DNA from: DASRDU01 sp035560235
GTDB lineage: Bacteria; Acidobacteriota; Blastocatellia; RBC074
Length of the DNA stretch: 64,000 nt
Reading direction: 5' to 3'
NCBI GenBank assembly: GCA_035560235.1
Contig: DATMAG010000107.1
Span: 1 to 64,000 of the forward strand
The notes under the pieces are model-generated. The model had not been told where the DNA came from. It worked only from the letters and a program-made list of their open reading frames with translations, and made no database searches. Every line of letters starts with the position of its first letter. Within the stretch, counting starts at the first letter, position 1. The position numbers and the translations under genes are program-made. Positions 46,708 through 53,785 of the stretch are shown piece after piece.

Positions 46708-47790
46708 CGGTTTGGCGAAGGGCGCGATGCGGTCAATGCTCGCCTTGAGATCAGCATTGGCGCGCCCGCCCGCTTCGTAAGCGCGGGTGTAAGCGTTGAG
46801 CGCATCGTTGTACCGGCGCAGATTTTCGTAAACGTAGCCAAGATAGGTCAGCGTGTTGACATCGTTCGGAGTGAGCTTGTCGGCGCTTTCGAGCATCTGC
46901 GCGGCGCGCTGCCACGATTTGTTCTGCGCGTGCGCAAATCCGAGATTGAAATAGAGCGCCGCGGTCGGCTTGCTGGTCATCTGCAGCGCGCGACTGAGCG
47001 TCAGTTCAGCATTGGTGTATTTTTTCGCCGCCAGATAGGCGCGTCCGAGCAGTTCGGTCGAGACGGCATCGTCACGCACTGCTCTTAGCTGCGTGGCCAC
47101 GCGAATCGCTTCATCAGTCAGCGTGATCACCCGGCGCTCATTGGTTTCGCTGCTGCTGCGCCGCAGCAGAATTTCGGCCAGCAGAGTCATCATCTCAGTA
47201 TTGCGCGGCGCCACGGCGATGCCACTGCGCAGCGCTTCAGCCGCTCCGTCCAGATTGCCTGCGCGGAACTGCAGAATGCCCAGGTAATACCACGAATCCC
47301 CGTCCTTCGGGTCGAGTTTCACTGCCGAGCGAAAGGCATTCACCGCTTCCTCATTGCGGTTGAGATTGGAGTAAGCCACGCCCAGCATATAAAAATTCGC
47401 GGCCTGATCCGGCTGCTGTTTCGTCGCGTTTTCGAAGTAGCTGAGCGCCCGGTCATACTTCTTCAGCGCAATGTAAGCGCGTCCGAGCACGGCCAGTGCG
47501 TCAGGATCAGTCCGGCCATCAGCCCGCTTGAGTTCGATGGCCTTTTCGAGCGGCGCAATGGCCTGCTCATACTCCTTGAGCTGATAATAAGCCAGCCCGA
47601 TGTACTTCCAGCTGTCGGCGTGATTCGGAAACTCCTCGACGACCTTTTTGAATTCCTCAATGGCGGCGCGGTACTGACCCTGCGTGTAAAGCGAAACAGC
47701 TTTCTCCCAGTCATAGCCTCCCGCCAGCGTGACTGTCGCAATGGCAATCGAGACAGCCAGGGCAGTGATCAATGCACAGACTCTTTTCAT
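46702..47790 (-). CDS. Exported tetratricopeptide-repeat protein
   Basis: A 362-residue exported or membrane-anchored scaffold. N-terminal signal sequence (VCALITALAVSIAIATVTLAGG), then about eight TPR units, for example DWEKAVSLYTQGQYRAAIEEF, DSWKYIGLAYYQLKEYEQAI, DPDALAVLGRAYIALKKYDRAL and NFYMLGVAYSNLNRNEEAV. TPR arrays bind partner proteins. The start is the ATG at 47790 (MKRVCALIT), nine bases after AAAGGAG; the ATG at 47799 is too close to that site. The gene ends inside the long inverted repeat. Partner unknown. Confidence 0.85.
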   Translation of the reverse strand: MKRVCALITALAVSIAIATVTLAGGYDWEKAVSLYTQGQYRAAIEEFKKVVEEFPNHADSWKYIGLAYYQLKEYEQAIAPLEKAIELKRADGRTDPDALAVLGRAYIALKKYDRALSYFENATKQQPDQAANFYMLGVAYSNLNRNEEAVNAFRSAVKLDPKDGDSWYYLGILQFRAGNLDGAAEALRSGIAVAPRNTEMMTLLAEILLRRSSSETNERRVITLTDEAIRVATQLRAVRDDAVSTELLGRAYLAAKKYTNAELTLSRALQMTSKPTAALYFNLGFAHAQNKSWQRAAQMLESADKLTPNDVNTLTYLGYVYENLRRYNDALNAYTRAYEAGGRANADLKASIDRIAPFAKPQ

Positions 47791-48058
47791 AAACTGCATC
47801 TCCTTTGAATGGCCTCCTGCGCTGCGGAACATGTCGCGGGCTGCAGCGCGCAAAGGGGAATCACGCGCAGCCGTTAGAATCGCCACGCCGAACGATGGTT
47901 GCACCGCCCGGCATTCTGAAATGAACTGACTTTTAAGCAGCAGGAACGATTCTCGCAGGGGCTGAAAGAGAGATTATCAGCCATGGAGAAAAAAATGCCA
48001 GCCGAATCAGGACTGGCAGGTGGAGAGTGCGATGAAGAGCAGAATCCGGGCGCATTTG

Positions 48059-49093
48059 TTAACAGCCCGAAGGCAGGTTTATAACCTGCCCGAGCGCCGC
48101 GCCCCACGTAAAGCCTGCGCCAAAAGCAAGAAATAAAATCCGTGCGCCCGGACGCAAACGGCCTTCGCGCTTGGCCTGAGTGAGCGCAAGAAAAGCTGAT
48201 GCGCCGCTCGTGTTGCCGTAACGCGCCACGTTGCTGACGATGCGCTCGTCGGGAATGCGAAGCTGCGCGCTGAGCGACCGCAGCAGGTTGGCGTTGGCCT
48301 GATGCGGAATGACGAGATCAATCTGAGCGCAGTTGATTTCATTGCGCGTGGTGATGGCCGCTGCCGCTTCAGACAGCTTGCGCACTGCGTGCAGAATCAC
48401 GCTGCGACCGTTCATTGCCGGGCGATGCAGACCAGCTTCCATCTGTCCGGTATCAAGCCAGCGCGCTCCGTTGCCCGAACCGGGAGCGCGCACGCCCAGG
48501 TCTTCTGCAAAGTTTCCATCAGTCGCAATCAGCACGTCATCAACCCGCAGCGCGAAATCATTCGCTGAATTGTGTGGCTGATGACTGACCATCACTGCGC
48601 CTGCGCCGTCGCCAAAGAGCATGCTCAGTTCGGCGCTGCGTTCGTTCAGTTCAAGCCCCTTTGACTGCGCTTCGGCTCCGAAACAGACGATGTGGCGCGC
48701 AGCGTGCGATTCAATCAGCGCCCGCGCAATTTGCAGGCTGTACAAAATCGCACAGCAGCCGACGCGCAGATCAACCGCCGGAACATTGCCGCATCCGGCC
48801 AGCGTGCGCTGCACAAGCGGCGCAATGCCCGGCACCTGATAATCAGGCGACAGCGTGCCGCCGATGAGGTAATCAATCTGTCCGGCTCGCGCGCCTGCAT
48901 CATTCAACGCTTCGCGCACGGCAATCGCCGCCAGCTCAGAGGCCGACTCGTGAGCTTCAGCCCAGCGACGCTCACGAATCCCCGACTTTGCTTCAATCCA
49001 TTCCGGCGTGACGCCAAGCTGCGGCGCGAGTTCTTCATTCGTCACAATGCGCGCTGGCAATGCCGCGCCGCAGCCGGTGATGTAACAACTCAT
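48059..49093 (-). CDS. Beta-ketoacyl-ACP synthase III-like (FabH-type) thiolase-fold enzyme
   Basis: A 344-residue condensing-enzyme homologue. The Cys-His-Asn triad is intact: Cys113 or Cys114 (RVGCCAILYS), His264 (IPHQANANLL) and Asn294 (RYGNTSGAS). FabH-like segments include IVTNEELAPQLGVTPEWIE and GDGAGAVMV. It may prime chains on ACP or transfer an acyl group. It follows a dedicated ACP gene by 12 bases, in an operon with MBOAT and SGNH proteins, which argues against a housekeeping role in fatty acid synthesis. Last gene of that set. Confidence 0.9.
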   Translation of the reverse strand: MSCYITGCGAALPARIVTNEELAPQLGVTPEWIEAKSGIRERRWAEAHESASELAAIAVREALNDAGARAGQIDYLIGGTLSPDYQVPGIAPLVQRTLAGCGNVPAVDLRVGCCAILYSLQIARALIESHAARHIVCFGAEAQSKGLELNERSAELSMLFGDGAGAVMVSHQPHNSANDFALRVDDVLIATDGNFAEDLGVRAPGSGNGARWLDTGQMEAGLHRPAMNGRSVILHAVRKLSEAAAAITTRNEINCAQIDLVIPHQANANLLRSLSAQLRIPDERIVSNVARYGNTSGASAFLALTQAKREGRLRPGARILFLAFGAGFTWGAALGQVINLPSGC

Positions 49094-49105
49094 AGTTCCG
49101 TTCCT

Positions 49106-49348
49106 TCAGTTCATTCGGGCGCGTTCGATAAAGGCTTCGACTCTGGCGATGGTGTCGAAGTTTTCGGGCCGCAGTTCAGCATCAGCGACTCTGATGCCGC
49201 ATTCGCTTTCAAGCAGCGTGACGAAATCAACCAGCGAGAATGAATCGAGCACACCCGCCGCAAAGAGCGAAGTATTGCGGTCAGGCAGCGCCGTGCGTGA
49301 CTGTCGCGCCGCATCGTGCAGATAAGTCATGACTGTTTCAGGCAACAT
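49106..49348 (-). CDS. Acyl carrier protein
   Basis: An 80-residue four-helix carrier. The phosphopantetheine serine is Ser36 in GVLDSFSLVDFVTLLE (the usual DSL/DSF motif), followed by the recognition helix and IRVADAELRPENFDTIARVEAFIERA. The acidic character is typical. It is separate from the fatty-acid synthase genes; its neighbours are a KAS III-like enzyme (12 bases downstream) and SGNH/MBOAT genes upstream. By analogy with DltC it could carry the acyl group for export, which is inference. ACGGAGC precedes the ATG. Confidence 0.88.
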   Translation of the reverse strand: MLPETVMTYLHDAARQSRTALPDRNTSLFAAGVLDSFSLVDFVTLLESECGIRVADAELRPENFDTIARVEAFIERARMN

Positions 49349-49365
49349 AAAAAGCTCCGTTTTAA

Positions 49366-49466
49366 GGCGCGCGGCTCATCCTGTCTGTCTGTTGTGCGTT
49401 GGTGGCTTTTTGGCAAAGCCACGCGTGCGCCTGCTCCGAACCGGCAGGCAGGATGAGCTGCGCGCC
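49366..49466. repeat. Nested hairpin between SGNH-B and ACP genes
   Basis: Bases 49366-49389 pair with 49443-49466 at 21 of 24 positions. Inside, GTGGCTTT (49402-49409) pairs with AAAGCCAC (49415-49422). It begins seven bases past the SGNH-B stop and lies in the middle of the operon, without a U-tract, so it may tune the levels of the downstream ACP and KAS III messages. Confidence 0.65.
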
Positions 49467-49473
49467 CGCATGT

Positions 49474-50892
49474 TTATTCAGCCAGCGGTGTGGCTGAGTG
49501 TTGTTTGTAATTTTCGTAAGCCCGGATGATCGCGTCGTGAATCAGCGAGCCGACGATTTCAGAACCCTGCCAGGTCGGGTGCGTGTAATCGCCACCCATC
49601 AGCTTCGGTTTGGCAGCCAGCCAGCGGGCTGCTGTGCCTTCGCCGCCCATCGCAGTAAAGGTGTCAAGAAACGCGCAGCCGTTGTCAGCCGCAAATTTGC
49701 GCTGCGCGGCGACGAGTTTCGGAATCGTCGGGCGCGTAATGATGTCGCCGCCCTTTGCGCGAATGCCGCGATCCATCGGACTGAGCAGCAGAATCGAAGC
49801 CTCAGGCAGCGCTGCCCGCACGCGGCGGATGACCTCTCTGGTGTCGCGTTCGTATTTGTCCATCGGCCAGTTCTCAAACTCGCTTTCGTTCGTGCCGTAA
49901 TTGAGAATGACCAGATCAGGCCGACGATGGCGCAACTGTTCAGTCCAGTGCGATTCGTTCATGTAATCGGCCAGCAGTCCGATGAACGCGCCGTTGTCAC
50001 CAAGCGAATCGTACTGGACGCCACGTTCGCCGTTTTCGAGCACGACGCCGAACATTCGCACCTGACCGTTGCCGACCGTGCGAAGCGTCAGCGTGTGCGC
50101 GCCCGCCGCAACCTGCACCCGCTGAAAGCCTGAATGAAGATCATCGCTGCGCGTCGTCACCCGCGAATGCGGTGCGCCATCAACTTCAACCTCAAAGTCA
50201 CCGCCATTCGGCTGCGCCAGAAAGTACACGTCGAAAGCTGTCACGCTGCGCCCGATGTCGCCTTCATCAGCGGTGCTGAAAGTTGCAGTAATGCCCGCCG
50301 CGCTCGCCGTAAAACTGGCGCAGCCGTAACCGAACAGATGATCGCCGCGCGAAATAAACATCGGCTCGCTCGTCCATCCACTGCCTGCGTCGTGTTTCAC
50401 TCCGATGTGGTTGTACCAGCCCCAGGGACGAGCGGTGAGCACGAAGCCGTGCCCGCCATCGCCAAAGCGAAGTTGCAGCCTGCGCCTGAGCGTCGAAGTA
50501 ATGCCGTCGGCGGTAATCGGTGAATCGCCGTAATGGCTGACGATCACGCGACCATTGCCGCTTTCGGCCTTTTGCAGCGCCGCGAAGAAATGATTCATCG
50601 CGCGGCCCGACGGGTCTTCAATTTCCCCGGGCCTGCTTTCAGCGCGAGCGATGACCTGCGATGGTGTGATGACTTGTGGCGTGGCAGTGCTGATGACGTT
50701 CGTTGCAGGCGCAGTTCGCCACAGTCGCCAGCGGTGCAGACCCGGAATCAGATACGGCAGCGAGGCCAGCACGATCAGGCAGCAGATCGTCTGCGAGGTT
50801 TTGCCGGTCAGCGGGTGACTGAGCCACGCGCGACGGCGCACGGGTCGCGCTGACGCATTGATGAGTTGAAGCAGTTTTTCAGAAGCGAGCAT
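49474..50892 (-). CDS. SGNH-hydrolase-fold membrane-anchored protein (SGNH-B)
   Basis: A 472-residue protein with one N-terminal membrane anchor (about 34-50: QTICCLIVLASLPYLIPG) and an extracytoplasmic SGNH/GDSL domain. Block I: VSHYGDSPITADG with Ser124; block III: LVILNYGTNESE; block V: GGDYTHPTWQG with Asp and His. A beta-sandwich insert (about 190-300) resembles carbohydrate-binding folds. It is a paralogue of SGNH-A (shared FGD-G-GF-L-RPW-WY text). The start is the ATG at 50892, overlapping the MBOAT gene by 14 bases. It probably transfers or removes acyl groups on an exported polymer, like AlgX/AlgJ or DltD. Confidence 0.83.
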   Translation of the reverse strand: MLASEKLLQLINASARPVRRRAWLSHPLTGKTSQTICCLIVLASLPYLIPGLHRWRLWRTAPATNVISTATPQVITPSQVIARAESRPGEIEDPSGRAMNHFFAALQKAESGNGRVIVSHYGDSPITADGITSTLRRRLQLRFGDGGHGFVLTARPWGWYNHIGVKHDAGSGWTSEPMFISRGDHLFGYGCASFTASAAGITATFSTADEGDIGRSVTAFDVYFLAQPNGGDFEVEVDGAPHSRVTTRSDDLHSGFQRVQVAAGAHTLTLRTVGNGQVRMFGVVLENGERGVQYDSLGDNGAFIGLLADYMNESHWTEQLRHRRPDLVILNYGTNESEFENWPMDKYERDTREVIRRVRAALPEASILLLSPMDRGIRAKGGDIITRPTIPKLVAAQRKFAADNGCAFLDTFTAMGGEGTAARWLAAKPKLMGGDYTHPTWQGSEIVGSLIHDAIIRAYENYKQHSATPLAE

Positions 50893-52303
50893 AAATAAAA
50901 GGCACGACATCCGTGCTGGCGACAAAGTAAAGTCCGACGGCCAGGCCGAGCAGCGCCGCAGCCTGCACCGGCGCGGGCAGCCTGATGAATCCGTCACGCA
51001 GCGATTCCCACACGCGATCAGAGAGCCAGTGCGCGCTCAATCCGGCCACGATGATGATCACAACCGGCAGCGCGAGATTCGATGTGTCAGCCGTGAAGCT
51101 GAACATCTGCCGCAGCAGGCTCAACGCCTGGCCAGAAGTTTCAGCGCGAAAGAAAACCCACGTCAGGCAGATGAAATGAAACGTGACGATGACGCTGATG
51201 AGAGGCGACCAGCGCAAACTGAAGCGCGCCGGGCCGCGACGTTTGCACCATTCTTCAAAGGCGCGCACCACGACCAGCCCGCTTCCGTGCAGCAGTCCCC
51301 ACAACACAAACGTCCACGTCGGGCCGTGCCACAAACCGCCAGTCAGCATCGTGATGATCAGCCCGGCATAAAGCCACGCCGCTTTGCGCCGCCTTCCGGC
51401 AATTGAAAAGAAGACGTAATCGCGCAACCACGTCGAAAGCGAAATGTGCCAGCGCCGCCAGAATTCGGGCAGGCTTTGCGCGCGATAAGGCGCGTCAAAA
51501 TTGGCTGGCAGCGTCAGGCCAAGCAGCAGCGCCGAGCCGATGGCAATGTCGCTGTAACCGGAAAAGTCGGCGTAAATCTGAAGCGCGTAGCCATAAAATG
51601 CTGTCCACGCTTCGAGCGCCGAAAAGCGTTCAGGGAAATCAAAAACGCGATCAATGAAATTCGCCGCCAGGTAATCGGCAATCGCAATCTTTTTGACGAG
51701 GCCGATGGCGATCAGAAACAGCGCCTGCCCGCCCGTTTCAGCCGTGAGCGACAGCCTGCCGCGAAGCTGCGGCAGCATTTGTTTTGCCCGCAGAATCGGC
51801 CCGGCCACAATCACCGGAAAGAACGAAATGAACGCGAGGTAATCGAAATAGCTTTGCGCCGGTTCAGTGTCCCTGCGGTAAACATCAACGACGTAAGCCA
51901 CCGACTGAAAGATGAAAAATGAAATGCCGAGCGGCGCGATCAGATTCAGATGCGGAAGCTGAAGGCTGATACCGAAAAGCGAAACTGCGCCAGCCGCCGA
52001 ATCAAGAAAGAAATCGGCATACCTGAAAACACAGAGCGTCCCGATGTCAGCCACGAGCGAAACCGCAAGCAGCTGTCGCCGCACCCGCTGATCTCGCGCC
52101 AGCGTCATCAGCCGCGTGATCGTGAAATCACTGAGCGATACCGCGAGCAAAAGCAGCACCGGCCTGACGCCCGCCTGCGTGTAAAAAAAGAGACTCGCCA
52201 GCGCCAGCACCGCAGTGCGCCAGCCGTGTCGCGCTGCCATCAGCCAGTAAATGAAAAAGACTGCGATCAGAAAGATGAAATATGTTCCGCTGGTGAATGA
52301 CAT
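50879..52303 (-). CDS. MBOAT family O-acyltransferase (AlgI/DltB-like)
   Basis: A 474-residue integral membrane protein with about 11-12 helices. Family marks: LGISFFIFQSVAYVVDVYRR, ISFFPVIVAGPILRAKQMLPQ, YALQIYADFSGYSDIAIGSA, FWRRWHISLSTWLRDYVFF and the GGLWHGPTWTFVLWGLLHG block with the invariant histidine. AlgI/DltB types carry acyl groups from cytoplasmic donors to extracytoplasmic acceptors. It lies three bases after SGNH-A and overlaps SGNH-B by 14 bases, so the three are strongly coupled. Donor could be the acyl-ACP from the same operon. Confidence 0.92.
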   Translation of the reverse strand: MSFTSGTYFIFLIAVFFIYWLMAARHGWRTAVLALASLFFYTQAGVRPVLLLLAVSLSDFTITRLMTLARDQRVRRQLLAVSLVADIGTLCVFRYADFFLDSAAGAVSLFGISLQLPHLNLIAPLGISFFIFQSVAYVVDVYRRDTEPAQSYFDYLAFISFFPVIVAGPILRAKQMLPQLRGRLSLTAETGGQALFLIAIGLVKKIAIADYLAANFIDRVFDFPERFSALEAWTAFYGYALQIYADFSGYSDIAIGSALLLGLTLPANFDAPYRAQSLPEFWRRWHISLSTWLRDYVFFSIAGRRRKAAWLYAGLIITMLTGGLWHGPTWTFVLWGLLHGSGLVVVRAFEEWCKRRGPARFSLRWSPLISVIVTFHFICLTWVFFRAETSGQALSLLRQMFSFTADTSNLALPVVIIIVAGLSAHWLSDRVWESLRDGFIRLPAPVQAAALLGLAVGLYFVASTDVVPFIYARF

Positions 52304-52306
52304 AAA

Positions 52307-53611
52307 TCAGAAGTTCGGTTTTTGCTCCGTCTGTTTTTGATAGGCCTGAAAGCCGCGCATCAGTTCGGCGTACAGCGCATCAGCGACGAGCAGGTATCCG
52401 GCGCGGGTCAGGTGAACGCGGTCGCGCTGCGCGAGCGGCGGCGTGAGCGCGGCCCACTTTGCCATTGAACCGGCTCCGCCCATTGCCCGGTGCAGGTTCC
52501 AGAATGCTGCGCCGACTTCACGCGCAGCTTCGCGCTGAGCGGCGATGAGGCCTGGCAGCGTGCTGACCGTGCGCCAGCGACTACCGCTGCGAACGGCGCG
52601 ATCAGGCGGCGCAATCACAAGCAGCGAAGCGCGTGGCGCGGCCCTCTGCAATCGTTCAAGCACGGCGAGAAACTGCTGTCGGTAAATGTTCGCATCGAAA
52701 TCAGCATCACCGGCTTCGTTCGAGCCGTAAGCAACAATGATCAGATCAGGATCACGCCTGGCCAGGTTGTCAGCGAGCAGCGCTTCATTCCATCGCAGCA
52801 GGCGGGTCGCGCGAGCGCCGTTGATGCCGAATGCGTCATAAACAACGCCCGCGCGATTTCGCTCGGCACTCAGGCCGAGGACACGCACTGCACCAGGAGC
52901 GACAGTGCGCAGATCGATGGCGTGAGGACGCTCGATTGCGGATTGCAGATTCAGGAATGCGGATTCCTGAGCAGCTTCAAGCTCAACATAAACCGGCTCG
53001 TCATCTTCTGAAGCGAGCGACAAACCGGCAGTCTGAATTTCGCCGTCAAGCGCAAGATCAATCGTGCCGCCGCCGGGCTGACTGAGCAGGTAAATGACAA
53101 AGCGCGTGCAGTCGCTGGTCAGAGCGATGCTCTCACCGGCGCGGTTCGTGCTGAAGCTGATGCCTGCCAGCCCGAAGCGGCCATCGGTGTCAATCGAAAA
53201 CTGGCTCAGCCCGTTGCTTTGCCATCCGGCGCTCGCGCTGAGCGCAACACCGTCGCGTCCGTACCAGGACCACGGACGCCCGGCGAGAATGAAGCCCGGC
53301 CCGGCATCACCGAAATCGCGCTGAAAATACTGGCGCAGCGCGCCGGTCAGAATGTCGGCAGCCACGTGCGAATCGCCGTAATGCAGAATGCGCGTGACGG
53401 CGGGCGAGGCGTTTTCATTGCCTTCGCGCTGCGCTCGCGTGCGGGCGAGCGCCTCGTAAAAACTGGCGAGCGCCTGGCCACCGGCATCTTCGATGGGCTG
53501 ATGAATGATGAATGAACGCGGATAATCAGCGGCGCAGGCCGGGACGGCTGAGAGCAGCAGAATGAGCAGCGCCGTGATGGTTGTTATCCGAATGTCATCG
53601 TTCGTCTTCAT
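52307..53611 (-). CDS. SGNH-hydrolase-fold exported protein (SGNH-A)
   Basis: A 434-residue exported protein. Signal peptide (TITALLILLLSAVPACA), then the SGNH domain: RILHYGDSHVAAD with Ser81, LIIVAYGSNEAGD (block III) and RDRVHLTRAGY with Asp/His. The GDSH sequence is close to that of AlgX/AlgJ-type acetyltransferases. An inserted beta domain lies between about 130 and 270. Paralogous to SGNH-B (RPWSWYGRDGVA against RPWGWYNHIGVK). The start is the ATG at 53611 (MKTNDDIRITT). First gene of the five-gene acylation-like set. Confidence 0.83.
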   Translation of the reverse strand: MKTNDDIRITTITALLILLLSAVPACAADYPRSFIIHQPIEDAGGQALASFYEALARTRAQREGNENASPAVTRILHYGDSHVAADILTGALRQYFQRDFGDAGPGFILAGRPWSWYGRDGVALSASAGWQSNGLSQFSIDTDGRFGLAGISFSTNRAGESIALTSDCTRFVIYLLSQPGGGTIDLALDGEIQTAGLSLASEDDEPVYVELEAAQESAFLNLQSAIERPHAIDLRTVAPGAVRVLGLSAERNRAGVVYDAFGINGARATRLLRWNEALLADNLARRDPDLIIVAYGSNEAGDADFDANIYRQQFLAVLERLQRAAPRASLLVIAPPDRAVRSGSRWRTVSTLPGLIAAQREAAREVGAAFWNLHRAMGGAGSMAKWAALTPPLAQRDRVHLTRAGYLLVADALYAELMRGFQAYQKQTEQKPNF

Positions 53612-53737
53612 CGCGGCGATTGTCGCCGGATGAGCGATTTGCTGACACGCGAACGGCAACGGTTCGGGTGAGTGAAATCCGCTGTGAGGCAGTGCGGTTG
53701 TTCCGCAGACGTGAAGTGTGGATAACCACAGGAACTC

Positions 53738-53781
53738 AGCCGGAGAGGCGACGACTCTGAAGTTGCGCCGCCTCTCCGGCT
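53738..53781. repeat. 13-bp perfect inverted repeat after the large secreted protein gene
   Basis: AGCCGGAGAGGCG (53738-53750) pairs with CGCCTCTCCGGCT (53769-53781), loop 18 bases. It begins five bases past the stop. GC-rich, but no T-run follows on the minus strand. Confidence 0.6.
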
Positions 53782-53785
53782 CGGC

